A DNA stretch of 64,000 bases from Hathewaya massiliensis (GTDB taxonomy: Bacteria > Bacillota > Clostridia > Clostridiales > Clostridiaceae): the NCBI RefSeq assembly GCF_902143515.1, contig NZ_CABFVD010000004.1, positions 186,001 to 250,000 on the forward strand, given 5' to 3'. Below, piece after piece: positions 46,979 to 54,317 of the stretch; position 1 is the first letter of the stretch, and the number at the start of each line of letters is the position of its first letter. The notes beneath the pieces were generated by a model. It saw only the letters and a list, made by a program, of their open reading frames with translations. It was not told where the DNA came from and did not search any database. The position numbers and the translations under genes were made by a program.

Positions 46979-47497
46979 TTATATTTTAAAATCCTTAGCT
47001 AAAATTATCATATCTTTCTTCTTATTATTTATTTCATAAAACTCTTTAGAAACTCTTAGTATATAAAATCCATTTTCTTTGAAAAGTGCCAAATTTCTTT
47101 TTTCCTCCTTAGTTACACCTGTATATATGGTTTTAACATCATATGTACTCCTTAAAAATTTAAGAATAACACCTAATATTTTATCTTCTAATCCTCTTCC
47201 TCTATACTCTTCCTTTATAACGAAACAGTTTATCCATACAACATTATAATCCTTAAACTCTACTCTACCTTTAAAAAAACCTAAAAAATCACCTTTGCTA
47301 TTTTCTATTTTAAGAAAAAATTCACCTTCCGTAAGATAGTATTCTAAAAACCTTTCATATAGGTCGTCTATGCTATAAACATTAGTATTTTCTATAAAGA
47401 ATTTGTCTCTACCAAGTTCCTTATCTATATACATTATATCTTCTTTTTCTATACTACTTATCCTTATATCTTCTGAATTTAAAACCATATATAACAT
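46979..47497 (-). CDS. GNAT family N-acetyltransferase
   Basis: A 172-residue protein with the GNAT acetyl-CoA loop EYRGRGLEDKILGVILKFL preceded by VVWINCFVIKEEYRG, and the ELRGLALF-like end (NLALFKENGFYILRVSKEFY). The substrate is not predictable. AGGTAGGAGGTATGAACT precedes the ATG. It is a monocistronic-looking gene between the SPOR gene and the acidic repeat protein, behind a terminator. Confidence 0.82.
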   Translation of the reverse strand: MLYMVLNSEDIRISSIEKEDIMYIDKELGRDKFFIENTNVYSIDDLYERFLEYYLTEGEFFLKIENSKGDFLGFFKGRVEFKDYNVVWINCFVIKEEYRGRGLEDKILGVILKFLRSTYDVKTIYTGVTKEEKRNLALFKENGFYILRVSKEFYEINNKKKDMIILAKDFKI

Positions 47498-47581
47498 AGT
47501 TCATACCTCCTACCTTTAATTATAAAATTCTACGTATTCGATTAATTTCCTCTTAAATTTTATAATTAAAATAATAACAAA

Positions 47582-47657
47582 TAAAAAAAATAGCACCATA
47601 TTTATAAAAGATTTAAATCCTTTTAGATTTACCTAAAATAAACTATAGTGCTATTTT
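47582..47657 (-). terminator. Branched terminator-like hairpin
   Basis: Outer arms AAAATAGCAC and GTGCTATTTT (47587-47596, 47648-47657) enclose an inner palindrome AAAGATTTAAATCCTTT. On the minus strand a TTTTTTTTAT run follows. It lies after the acidic repeat protein and before the GNAT gene. Confidence 0.7.
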
Positions 47658-47692
47658 CCCTTATAATACCTATGCAAAAACCATTAACTTTA

Positions 47693-48361
47693 TTACGCCA
47701 ATGTCAATTTAATAACTTTTCTAACTATCATAGTTGCTTCATTGTATGGAACTCCATATCTAACTAATTTTCTTGTAACACTTGGGTGCTCTAACTCTAT
47801 ATTCTTAAATATCTCATTTACCTTATTCACGGTTTCCATTTCTTCTTCGCTACCATTTCTATGCATTACTTCTTCTTCTAAATATTTCTCCTCTATAAAA
47901 AAAGGAACCCCAAAATTAGGTACTATTTCTTCATCACTTCTTAAAAGTTCTTCCTCCATATTAAAATCATAGTTACGTGGCTCTTCATTCATATTAATAT
48001 CATAGCTATATTGTTGCTCCATGTTAATGTCATAATTATATGGTTCTTCTATTCTAAGAAACTCATCATCACTTAATAAGGGATAGTTTATATACTCTAG
48101 TTCATCATGGAAGTAATTTTCTTCTAACTCTATTTGAGGAAAGTCCTTTTCTTCAAACTGTCTTTCAAGAAAATTATTTTCTTCAAAATATGTGTTCATA
48201 GAATCTTCTCCCTCATAATATGTTTCCTCATCCTTTTCACATGACCTTGTGAGTTCACCAAATTCATTATCTTCGAAAGTTAAATTCATTTGAATAGGAA
48301 CCATGGCATACTCTTCCATATCTAACTCAAGACTTTCATATTTATTTAAATCTTCTAACAT
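47693..48361 (-). CDS. Acidic repeat protein, function unknown
   Basis: I do not recognise the family. The 222-residue product is strongly acidic, rich in Glu, Asn and Tyr, with no membrane segment. Residues ~108-142 hold three imperfect repeats: YNYDINMEQQ, YSYDINMNEE and RNYDFNMEEE. The C-terminal ~50 residues (NKVNEIFKNIELEHPSVTRK, then VPYNEATMIVRKVIKLTLA) look like a compact helical domain. GGGAGGTTAAATA precedes the ATG. It follows the SOD-like gene by 59 bases and may be cotranscribed with it. A spore-coat or storage-type role is only a guess. Confidence 0.7.
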   Translation of the reverse strand: MLEDLNKYESLELDMEEYAMVPIQMNLTFEDNEFGELTRSCEKDEETYYEGEDSMNTYFEENNFLERQFEEKDFPQIELEENYFHDELEYINYPLLSDDEFLRIEEPYNYDINMEQQYSYDINMNEEPRNYDFNMEEELLRSDEEIVPNFGVPFFIEEKYLEEEVMHRNGSEEEMETVNKVNEIFKNIELEHPSVTRKLVRYGVPYNEATMIVRKVIKLTLA

Positions 48362-48420
48362 TATTTAACCTCCCTAAATAAATTACACTACTAATTTATG
48401 TTTACTAATTTAAAATGATA

Positions 48421-49032
48421 CTAATTTCTCAAGGCATTTAAAATTTTCCCTCCCATTAAAAGCCTTCTATTTACAATATCCCAATTTAATGTATCCATAA
48501 AAACATCAACATACTTTTTTCTATCAATACCAAAATCAATCATATAAGCATGCTCGTATACATCTAAAACAATTATAGGTATAGAACATATAACTGGTCC
48601 ATTATCATGAGCATCTAAGCCATATACATGCAATCTGCAATCCTTAGGTTCTAAACACAGCATACACCATCCTCTAACAGATAGTGCCGTCTTTTTAAAT
48701 ATTTCTAGAAATCTTTCATAACTCCCAAAATCTGCATTTATCTTTTTTAAAAAATATAAAGGAATACCTCTTCCACTATTACATATGTTTTGAAAATATA
48801 ATTCATGAAGTTTAACCCCATCTAATGCAAAACTTTGTCCTCTCATTAAAGAACGAACTTTACTATAAGTCTGATTTCCCTCTCCAAGGTTTTTATCTTC
48901 TGATAATATGCCCCATATTTCATTAGTTTTATTTACATAACCTTCATATAATTTGTAATGTTGGTTAAGTTGATTTTCTGATAATCCTCGTACAGTTTTA
49001 AAATTAAAACTCTCCTTTTCAATTCTAAACAT
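48421..49032 (-). CDS. Divergent iron/manganese superoxide dismutase homologue
   Basis: A 203-residue protein of the Fe/Mn-SOD fold. Metal ligands appear in NQHYKLYEGY (H25), GVKLHELYFQNI (H76) and VLDVYEHAYMIDFG (D157, H161). The usual DVWEHAY is DVYEHAY, and the substrate-channel Tyr and Gln/His gatekeepers are not obvious. Several extra cysteines are present (C84, C123, C126, C132, C149). It could be an active SOD or a structural or metal-binding relative; clostridia often carry such divergent forms. AAAAGGGGATTAT precedes the ATG. Confidence 0.82.
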   Translation of the reverse strand: MFRIEKESFNFKTVRGLSENQLNQHYKLYEGYVNKTNEIWGILSEDKNLGEGNQTYSKVRSLMRGQSFALDGVKLHELYFQNICNSGRGIPLYFLKKINADFGSYERFLEIFKKTALSVRGWCMLCLEPKDCRLHVYGLDAHDNGPVICSIPIIVLDVYEHAYMIDFGIDRKKYVDVFMDTLNWDIVNRRLLMGGKILNALRN

Positions 49033-49184
49033 ATAATCCCCTTTTAAATTGCTCCTTATATATAATATGATTACTCCAATTAAACGTCACAAAAAAATAA
49101 CTTGTAAAATTAATAGCAATCTGTAAATTAACTACTAAGTAATACAAGTTATTTAAAACCATAAATATTAATTTAAAGCTATAA

Positions 49185-49310
49185 TTTTAATTTAAGCTTT
49201 GTTAGATATTTTTGTTGATATGATTGTTACGTAATCACATATGAATAAGTTTTTAGAATTTCATTATTTCTGTAGTAAATATTACGTTAAAAAGTTTTAA
49301 TGTTTGAACA
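49185..49310. repeat. Dispersed palindromic element, long copy
   Basis: The block TTTAAGCTTTGTTAGATATTTTTGTT, then GATATGATTGTTACGTAATC and ACATATGAATAAG, matches the start of the shorter element at 8292-8348. Further on come GTAGTAAATATTACGTTA and GAACAGAGTGAGTTTTAAAA. No coding potential is seen. It occupies most of the 294-base space between YitT and the SOD-like gene. Dispersed repeat is inferred from two copies in this window. Confidence 0.5.
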
Positions 49311-49326
49311 GAGTGAGTTTTAAAAA

Positions 49327-50199
49327 TTAAAATGATGACTTTTTAAAACCTTTTCCCTCTACTTCAGAAACATCCATAATAGTAATTACTGCCTTTGGAT
49401 CTATAGTGTTTATAAGAATCCTACACCTTGCTAATTGCTTAGAAGACATAACAGAATAAATAATCTTTTTATCTTCACCTGTATAAGCACCCTCACCATG
49501 AAGGAAAGTAACTCCCCTTCCTAACTTTGTAAGAATAATATTTTTAACTCCCTCTGGATCCTTAGTTATAACAAATAAAAGCTTTTTCTTATCTAAGCCC
49601 TCTATAACCTTGTCTAAAACCATAGATTTTATATACATAGATATTATGGTATATATTGCAATCTCAACAGTACCTAAAAAGCCTCCAGCTGCAACTATGA
49701 TTAAATTTATTATAAAGGTAATAGTTGAAATCTTAAGTCCATACCTTTTCCTTACTATAATAGATATAATATCAGTTCCACCCTCAGAAGCTTTACTTCT
49801 AAAAATTATTCCCATACCAATACCGCAAAGTGCACCACCACAAAGTGAGGATAAAAACACATCCTTCATTACATATACAGTTGTAATATCCTTTGTAATA
49901 ACTAGAAAAATAGACATGGATATCATTCCTATAAGACTATATATACCAAACTCCTTATCTAGCTCTCTTATTCCAATAATAAATAGTGGAATATTTATAA
50001 TAAAGACAAAATACCCTGATGAAATTTTAGTTACATATTGAAGTATTAAAGCTACTCCTGCTACCCCTCCTGCAATTAACTTATGAGGTGTTATAAACAT
50101 ATTTACAGAAATAGCATAAAGAAGACTTCCAAATAGAACAGTAAAAAGTCTAATTATTCTATCTCTTGTAATTATATTTGTACTCATCGAAGTTTCCAT
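49327..50199 (-). CDS. YitT family membrane protein
   Basis: A 290-residue protein with five or six membrane helices (ITPHKLIAGGVAGVALILQY, GAGM-type GGALCGIGMGIIFRSKASEGGTD) and a C-terminal DUF2179 domain (RGVTFLHGEGAYTGEDKKII). Function is unknown. The ATG at 50197-50199 follows GGGTGGGGTTAGAA; a GTG four codons earlier overlaps it. It stands alone between two terminators or repeats. Confidence 0.9.
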   Translation of the reverse strand: METSMSTNIITRDRIIRLFTVLFGSLLYAISVNMFITPHKLIAGGVAGVALILQYVTKISSGYFVFIINIPLFIIGIRELDKEFGIYSLIGMISMSIFLVITKDITTVYVMKDVFLSSLCGGALCGIGMGIIFRSKASEGGTDIISIIVRKRYGLKISTITFIINLIIVAAGGFLGTVEIAIYTIISMYIKSMVLDKVIEGLDKKKLLFVITKDPEGVKNIILTKLGRGVTFLHGEGAYTGEDKKIIYSVMSSKQLARCRILINTIDPKAVITIMDVSEVEGKGFKKSSF

Positions 50200-50279
50200 T
50201 TCTAACCCCACCCTTAAATGAAAATTATTATCTTTTGATATCTATTATACACAATTTAAATTTAAATCTCAATAATGTA

Positions 50280-50309
50280 ATATAAAAGTCCATGGAAAGT
50301 CCATGGACT
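50280..50309 (-). terminator. Terminator after cbiN
   Basis: Perfect arms AGTCCATGGA and TCCATGGACT (50287-50296, 50300-50309) are followed by TTTTATATT on the minus strand. It follows the cbiN stop at 50319, and no cbiQ or cbiO follows. Confidence 0.88.
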
Positions 50310-50318
50310 AGTCTATAC

Positions 50319-50648
50319 TTATTTTGCTCTTTCTTCTTTAGAGTTTATAACTTTTCCTTGCGCTTCACGTTCCTTCTTCTTTCCTTTTAAAAATCCAAAA
50401 TAATAACAAATCACACCTGTACCTAGGGAAGCCTGCACAGCAAATATAAGACTTTCAATTTCACCACTTGGCGGTTCCCAAATACTGCTAAACCATGGTT
50501 TATATCCTGGACTTATTTCAGTTATAGCTTCTTCTGCTGCATCATCAGCTCCACCATACTCTGCTTTAGAATTTATAATTAGAGGAAGTATAACAATGGC
50601 AATAACTAATATAAATAATATAATATTTCTTTTTTTAGATTTCCCCAT
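50319..50648 (-). CDS. cbiN: Energy-coupling cobalt transport protein CbiN
   Basis: Small auxiliary subunit of the CbiMNQO cobalt importer, required for Co(II) loading of CbiM. Two membrane helices (about residues 8-26 and 68-88) flank the extracellular [20 protein letters not shown] motif, a family hallmark. A Lys-rich tail follows. AGGAGGGAATAATCG precedes the ATG. The gene overlaps cbiM by 14 bases. Confidence 0.94.
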   Translation of the reverse strand: MGKSKKRNIILFILVIAIVILPLIINSKAEYGGADDAAEEAITEISPGYKPWFSSIWEPPSGEIESLIFAVQASLGTGVICYYFGFLKGKKKEREAQGKVINSKEERAK

Positions 50649-51366
50649 CGATTATTCCCTCCTTTTTATATTCCATTAATAAATTAAATACTATAGCAGA
50701 CAAAAGTCCTTCTGCAATAGCTAGTGGAATTTGAGTTACTGCAAATATTCCTAAAAATTTTGTAGCTGATGCCATAAATCCACCTACTGGATCTGGATGA
50801 GCTAGTGCTAATTGTATTGCTGTTACTAAATATGTTAGTAAATCCCCTAAAGCAGCAGCAGCAAAAACTGCAACTGAAGGCTTAGCTCCAAATTTTTTAA
50901 ACAATTTGTATACAAAATATGCTACAATGGGCCCTATAACAGCCATAGAAAAAGTATTAGCACCTAATGTTGTTAATCCACCATGTGCAAGTAGAAGTGC
51001 TTGGAATAAAAGTACTATAACTCCAAGTACAGTCATAACTGTAGGTCCAAACATTACTGCACCTAGACCAACTCCAGTTGGATGCGAACAACTTCCAGTA
51101 ACAGATGGTATTTTAAGGGCTGAAAGTACAAATACGAAAGCTCCAACTAAGGCAACTAACATTTTCTTATTAGGTTGCTCTTTAAAAACTTTCTTTAAAT
51201 TTATAAGTCCTAGAATAAAGAATGGTGCTGAAGCTATAAACCAAATTATAACCCATTTTACTGGCAAATAGCCTTCAGCTATATGCATAGCTTGCACATA
51301 TGCAGGGGTAGTTAATAGGGTTAATAGAAAAAAGATAAATACCCCAATTTTTTTAGTATTTTTCAT
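50635..51366 (-). CDS. cbiM: Cobalt ECF transporter substrate-binding subunit CbiM
   Basis: CbiM binds Co(II) through its N-terminal Met-His-Ile. Here MHIAEGYLP begins at residue 27, after a signal-peptide-like extension ([22 protein letters not shown]), so processing should expose the binding site. Further helices follow with the [14 protein letters not shown] motif and [33 protein letters not shown] precedes the ATG. Expression is controlled by the cobalamin riboswitch and terminator upstream. Confidence 0.95.
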   Translation of the reverse strand: MKNTKKIGVFIFFLLTLLTTPAYVQAMHIAEGYLPVKWVIIWFIASAPFFILGLINLKKVFKEQPNKKMLVALVGAFVFVLSALKIPSVTGSCSHPTGVGLGAVMFGPTVMTVLGVIVLLFQALLLAHGGLTTLGANTFSMAVIGPIVAYFVYKLFKKFGAKPSVAVFAAAALGDLLTYLVTAIQLALAHPDPVGGFMASATKFLGIFAVTQIPLAIAEGLLSAIVFNLLMEYKKEGIIDGEI

Positions 51367-51425
51367 ATTCTCTCCTCCTTATTTTCCTATATGTAAACTT
51401 TAACTTAAGCTTATAAAAACCTATT

Positions 51426-51455
51426 AAAAAAATCCTAACCTGATAAAGGTTAGGA
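51426..51455 (-). terminator. Riboswitch-controlled terminator before cbiM
   Basis: Arms TCCTAACCT and AGGTTAGGA (51433-51441, 51447-51455) are followed on the minus strand by TTTTTTTAATAG. It lies between the cobalamin riboswitch and the cbiM start and is the expected expression platform. Confidence 0.9.
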
Positions 51456-51542
51456 CTCTAATTTCATAAGCCTATAAAAAGCAAATATATACTAAATAGG
51501 ATATAAAATAAGTATTACTCTTCCCTCCGAAGGTTACTTTAA

Positions 51543-51702
51543 CAATTTAGGCAGGTCTCCTGACTTAAGAATCACTTTACTCCTCATCCTTCCCATATTT
51601 ACATACAGTGGTTTTTTGAGTTTCATCATCTATTACAGTAGCGGGGGCTGTAGTGGATTTTAACCACTTTCCCTATTAATCTACTAATAGAACCTAAATC
51701 TT
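51543..51702 (-). promoter_or_regulatory. Cobalamin riboswitch
   Basis: The minus strand carries the B12-box region: GCCACT-like core AATCCACTACAGCCCCCGCT, and the closing AGTCAGGAGACCTGCCTAAA. The order and spacing fit the AdoCbl class. It lies upstream of cbiMN with an intrinsic terminator, so cobalamin should repress cobalt import. Confidence 0.92.
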
Positions 51703-51754
51703 ATATTTAATTTTCTCTAAAATTACTAAACTTATACTACCACATTAAATTTAT

Positions 51755-51931
51755 TTATGCAATAGTATAGTAGCATCTTTTAGGAGAAACTATTTTTTCT
51801 TCTGACCTTAACTTTTTAATAGCTTTATCTACTTCTTTCTTATCTATACCTGATTTTTCTGCAATTTCTCCTGCTTTCATCGGTTCTTCTGACTCCTTTA
51901 AAGTGTTTAAAACTTTTTCTAAAATATCCAT
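51755..51931 (-). CDS. Small winged-helix-like protein (58 residues)
   Basis: A short gene starting at ATG 51929-51931 behind AAGGAGGGTTTTTAA. The product begins [20 protein letters not shown], followed by [20 protein letters not shown] and a C-terminal wing-like [18 protein letters not shown]. This is the helix-turn-helix plus wing pattern of small ArsR/MarR/Rrf2-like regulators ([18 protein letters not shown] as the HTH). It is a single domain without an effector domain; its target is unknown. It lies between the phosphodiesterase gene (24 bases away) and the cobalamin riboswitch, likely cotranscribed with the phosphodiesterase. Confidence 0.85.
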   Translation of the reverse strand: MDILEKVLNTLKESEEPMKAGEIAEKSGIDKKEVDKAIKKLRSEEKIVSPKRCYYTIA

Positions 51932-51955
51932 TTAAAAACCCTCCTTATATATTCT

Positions 51956-52498
51956 TTAAATTTCTTCCTCTAGTATAATTTTACCTTCTAAATTTTTTAT
52001 AGTAAAGACCCCTTCTTCCAAAATACCATAAGAATTCTCACTCTCTCCCTTAGGTATAGAAATGGAACCAGGATTTATCATTGTTATTCCATTAAAAGTT
52101 TCAATCAATGGAATATGAGTATGTCCATAAATAAAAATATCTCCTTCTACTAAAGGCGGCATATTATCCTTATTATATAAATGTCCATGAGTTAAAAATA
52201 TTCTTCTATTATTTAAAAAAATAATATTATAATCACTCATCATTGGATAATTAATAAGCATTTGATCCACTTCACTATCACAATTTCCTCTTACTGCTAT
52301 TATATTATTTCTATAAAAATTCAACTTTTCAGCTACCTCTTTTGGATTATATCCCATAGGAATATGGTTTCTAGGTCCGTGATATAGTGCATCCCCTAAA
52401 ATCACCATATATTGCGCTCCCTCTTTTTTATAACATTCAATTGCTTTATTTAAAAAATGTGAGGATCCATGAATATCCGACATAAAAAAAATCTTCAT
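51956..52498 (-). CDS. YfcE-type metallophosphoesterase
   Basis: Calcineurin-like phosphodiesterase of the MJ0936/YfcE family. Metal-binding motifs are FMSDIHGS, ILGDALYHGPRNH, RGNCDSEVD, LTHGHLY and YGHTHIPLIE. The ATG at 52496-52498 follows AGAGGTGTATTATA; an ATG thirteen codons earlier has no site. 180 residues. The physiological substrate is unknown. Confidence 0.92.
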   Translation of the reverse strand: MKIFFMSDIHGSSHFLNKAIECYKKEGAQYMVILGDALYHGPRNHIPMGYNPKEVAEKLNFYRNNIIAVRGNCDSEVDQMLINYPMMSDYNIIFLNNRRIFLTHGHLYNKDNMPPLVEGDIFIYGHTHIPLIETFNGITMINPGSISIPKGESENSYGILEEGVFTIKNLEGKIILEEEI

Positions 52499-52702
52499 TA
52501 TAATACACCTCTTATTTAAGATAGATTTACTCCACATAGTATGAAAATTGTAAAATTCAATAATATTATACCATACAAAACATTTTTTAATCTCTTATTT
52601 TTTATGGTTGAAAATTCATCAAAAACATGTTAAATTATAATTGCATTATGAAATTATAATTGCTATTTATTAATAATAATTGTTTAAATCGAGGTGGATA
52701 AA

Positions 52703-53101
52703 ATGCTAAAAGATTTTAAAGAGTTTGCTATGAAAGGTAATGTAGTTGACCTTGCAATAGGTGTTATAATCGGTGGTGCTTTTGGAAAAATCGTTTCTTC
52801 TTTAGTAAGTGATGTTATAATGCCTCTTTTAGGATTACTTTTAGGTGGGGTTAACTTTACAAATTTAAAATTAACTTTAAATGGATTAGCTTCTGAAAAA
52901 CCTATAATTCTTAATTATGGTAACTTCATTCAAAATGTATTTGATTTTTTAATTATATCTTTTTCAATTTTTTTATTTGTAAGATTGATTAATAGATTTA
53001 GAAAAAAAGAAGATGTAGAAGAACTTGCAGTTTCTAAAATTTCAAAAGAGGAAGAGCTACTTACAGAAATTAGAGACCTTTTAAAAGAACAATCAAAATA
53101 A
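52703..53101 (+). CDS. mscL: Large-conductance mechanosensitive channel MscL
   Basis: Pore that opens on osmotic downshock. [20 protein letters not shown] and [20 protein letters not shown] (first helix), a second helix near 73-94 and the charged C-terminal bundle are visible. The ATG at 52703 has GAGGTG 6 bases upstream; a GTG three codons earlier overlaps that site. 132 residues, normal. Confidence 0.97.
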   Translation: MLKDFKEFAMKGNVVDLAIGVIIGGAFGKIVSSLVSDVIMPLLGLLLGGVNFTNLKLTLNGLASEKPIILNYGNFIQNVFDFLIISFSIFLFVRLINRFRKKEDVEELAVSKISKEEELLTEIRDLLKEQSK

Positions 53102-53157
53102 AAAAAGAAACTTCTCTAAAAGCCTATGCTTAATAATTAAGAGAAGTTTCTTTTTTA
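53101..53157. terminator. Bidirectional terminator between mscL and the amidase
   Basis: Arms GAAACTTCTCT and AGAGAAGTTTC (53107-53117, 53140-53150) are flanked by A6 on the left and T6 on the right, serving both convergent genes. Confidence 0.9.
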
Positions 53158-53161
53158 TAGT

Positions 53162-54058
53162 TTACTTACTTAATAATGCCTTCCAGGTATTTTGCCCAAC
53201 TATACCATCGGCTGACAATCCTTTGTCTAATTGTAACTTTCTAACTGCTTCCCTAGTACCTGTACCGTATATACTATCAGCACCATAACTTCCTACCTTA
53301 TATCCTAAATATATAAGTTTTCTTTGTATCCATCTAGTAATTTCCCCTCTAGCTCCAGGAAGTACTAATATTCTATTAGCAGCTTCTTGAGTTTTAGGTC
53401 CATATATACCGTCTTCAACTAAACCTGCATGGAACTGTTTATTAAACTCTTTTTGCAGTTCTTTTATATTAGGCGCTGTGTTTTTATTATCGTTATTGTT
53501 TTGATTTTCACTTGAATTTCCTGACTGTGACCCACTAATTTCCTTTAATAAACCTCTTACAATAGCTTCTGCTATGGCATCAGAACCTAAGGATTTATAT
53601 CTCCCATAATCCTCCATACTATCTATAAAAAATACTTCTATTAAAATAGCCACTGGTCTTGAACGTCTTATAACATAAAGATTACTACCATCCTTAGTAC
53701 CTCTACTTTTAAACCCTAGAGAAGCAAGATTACTTAATACATTTTCACCCAGTTTATATCCTTCTTTAGACATGGCATATACTTCACTACCTTGACCACC
53801 ACCTGCATTTAGATGTATACTTACCAAATAATCTGCACTATATGCTCCATCACATCTTTTTTGAAGGGAATCACGAACACTAATTGCACTATTAGGTCTC
53901 ACATTTATAGCTTTATGCCCTCTTTTAATAAGTTTAGCTATAACTTTTTCTGCTATATCTAAAACTTCTTTTTGTTCATCTAAATATCCAATAGCCCCTC
54001 CATCACCCCCTAGATTACCACCAATGTCTCCATGACCTGGATCTATCGCAAATATCAT
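53162..54058 (-). CDS. N-acetylmuramoyl-L-alanine amidase with two peptidoglycan-binding repeats
   Basis: Amidase_3 family zinc hydrolase. Zinc ligands are in AIDPGHGD (residues 4-11), E29/E-type in YLDEQKEVL, and SIHLNAGG; the catalytic Glu is in ILIEVFFID. A low-complexity linker (SQSGNSSENQNNNDNKN) leads to two peptidoglycan-binding_1 repeats (VEDGIYGPKTQEAANRIL and GYGADSIYGTGTREAVRKLQ type). There is no signal peptide. Such proteins are phage-like endolysins or spore cortex/mother-cell lysins. AGGAGGATGATAGA precedes the ATG. 298 residues. Confidence 0.9.
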   Translation of the reverse strand: MIFAIDPGHGDIGGNLGGDGGAIGYLDEQKEVLDIAEKVIAKLIKRGHKAINVRPNSAISVRDSLQKRCDGAYSADYLVSIHLNAGGGQGSEVYAMSKEGYKLGENVLSNLASLGFKSRGTKDGSNLYVIRRSRPVAILIEVFFIDSMEDYGRYKSLGSDAIAEAIVRGLLKEISGSQSGNSSENQNNNDNKNTAPNIKELQKEFNKQFHAGLVEDGIYGPKTQEAANRILVLPGARGEITRWIQRKLIYLGYKVGSYGADSIYGTGTREAVRKLQLDKGLSADGIVGQNTWKALLSK

Positions 54059-54129
54059 TCTATCATCCTCCTGTATTTAATATATCAATATTAATATATG
54101 CATCCCCTAAATTTTTGAGATAAATAGAG

Positions 54130-54255
54130 TTCTAATCTTCAGAAGAAATCTTTATTCCTATGAAGATTAGAACTTCTTATCCAGTATTTAGTTGCTCATT
54201 TCGCTCACTTTGAAGAAGATGTGAGTACTAGAGGATAGTCATGCAATAAAGTCTA
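54130..54255. repeat. Palindrome-headed intergenic element
   Basis: Perfect 13-base arms GTTCTAATCTTCA and TGAAGATTAGAAC (about 54132-54144 and 54158-54170) are followed by CCAGTATTTAGTTGCTCATT, CGCTCACTTTGAAGAAGATG and TGAGTACTAGAGGATAGTCA. The layout parallels 35668-35790. No coding potential. It fills most of the space between the amidase and collagenase genes. Confidence 0.5.
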
Positions 54256-54271
54256 GGAGAGTTTTGTATTT

Positions 54272-54317
54272 TAAAAAAAGTAGAGCCTCTTAAATTTAAG
54301 AGACTCTAACTTTTTTA
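54272..54317 (-). terminator. Collagenase gene terminator
   Basis: Arms AGAGCCTCTTAAA and TTTAAGAGACTCT (about 54282-54307) with flanking A and T runs; on the minus strand TACTTTTTTTAA follows. It begins right at the collagenase stop. Confidence 0.88.

Noticed and set aside
49610-50041. A 143-codon open frame on the plus strand inside the YitT gene
   Set aside because: It is the antisense of a membrane protein, where such hydrophobic shadows are common; no start signal supports it.
53162-54058. An endolysin of a prophage
   Set aside because: It could be phage-derived, but it stands alone between mscL and collagenase without other phage genes.
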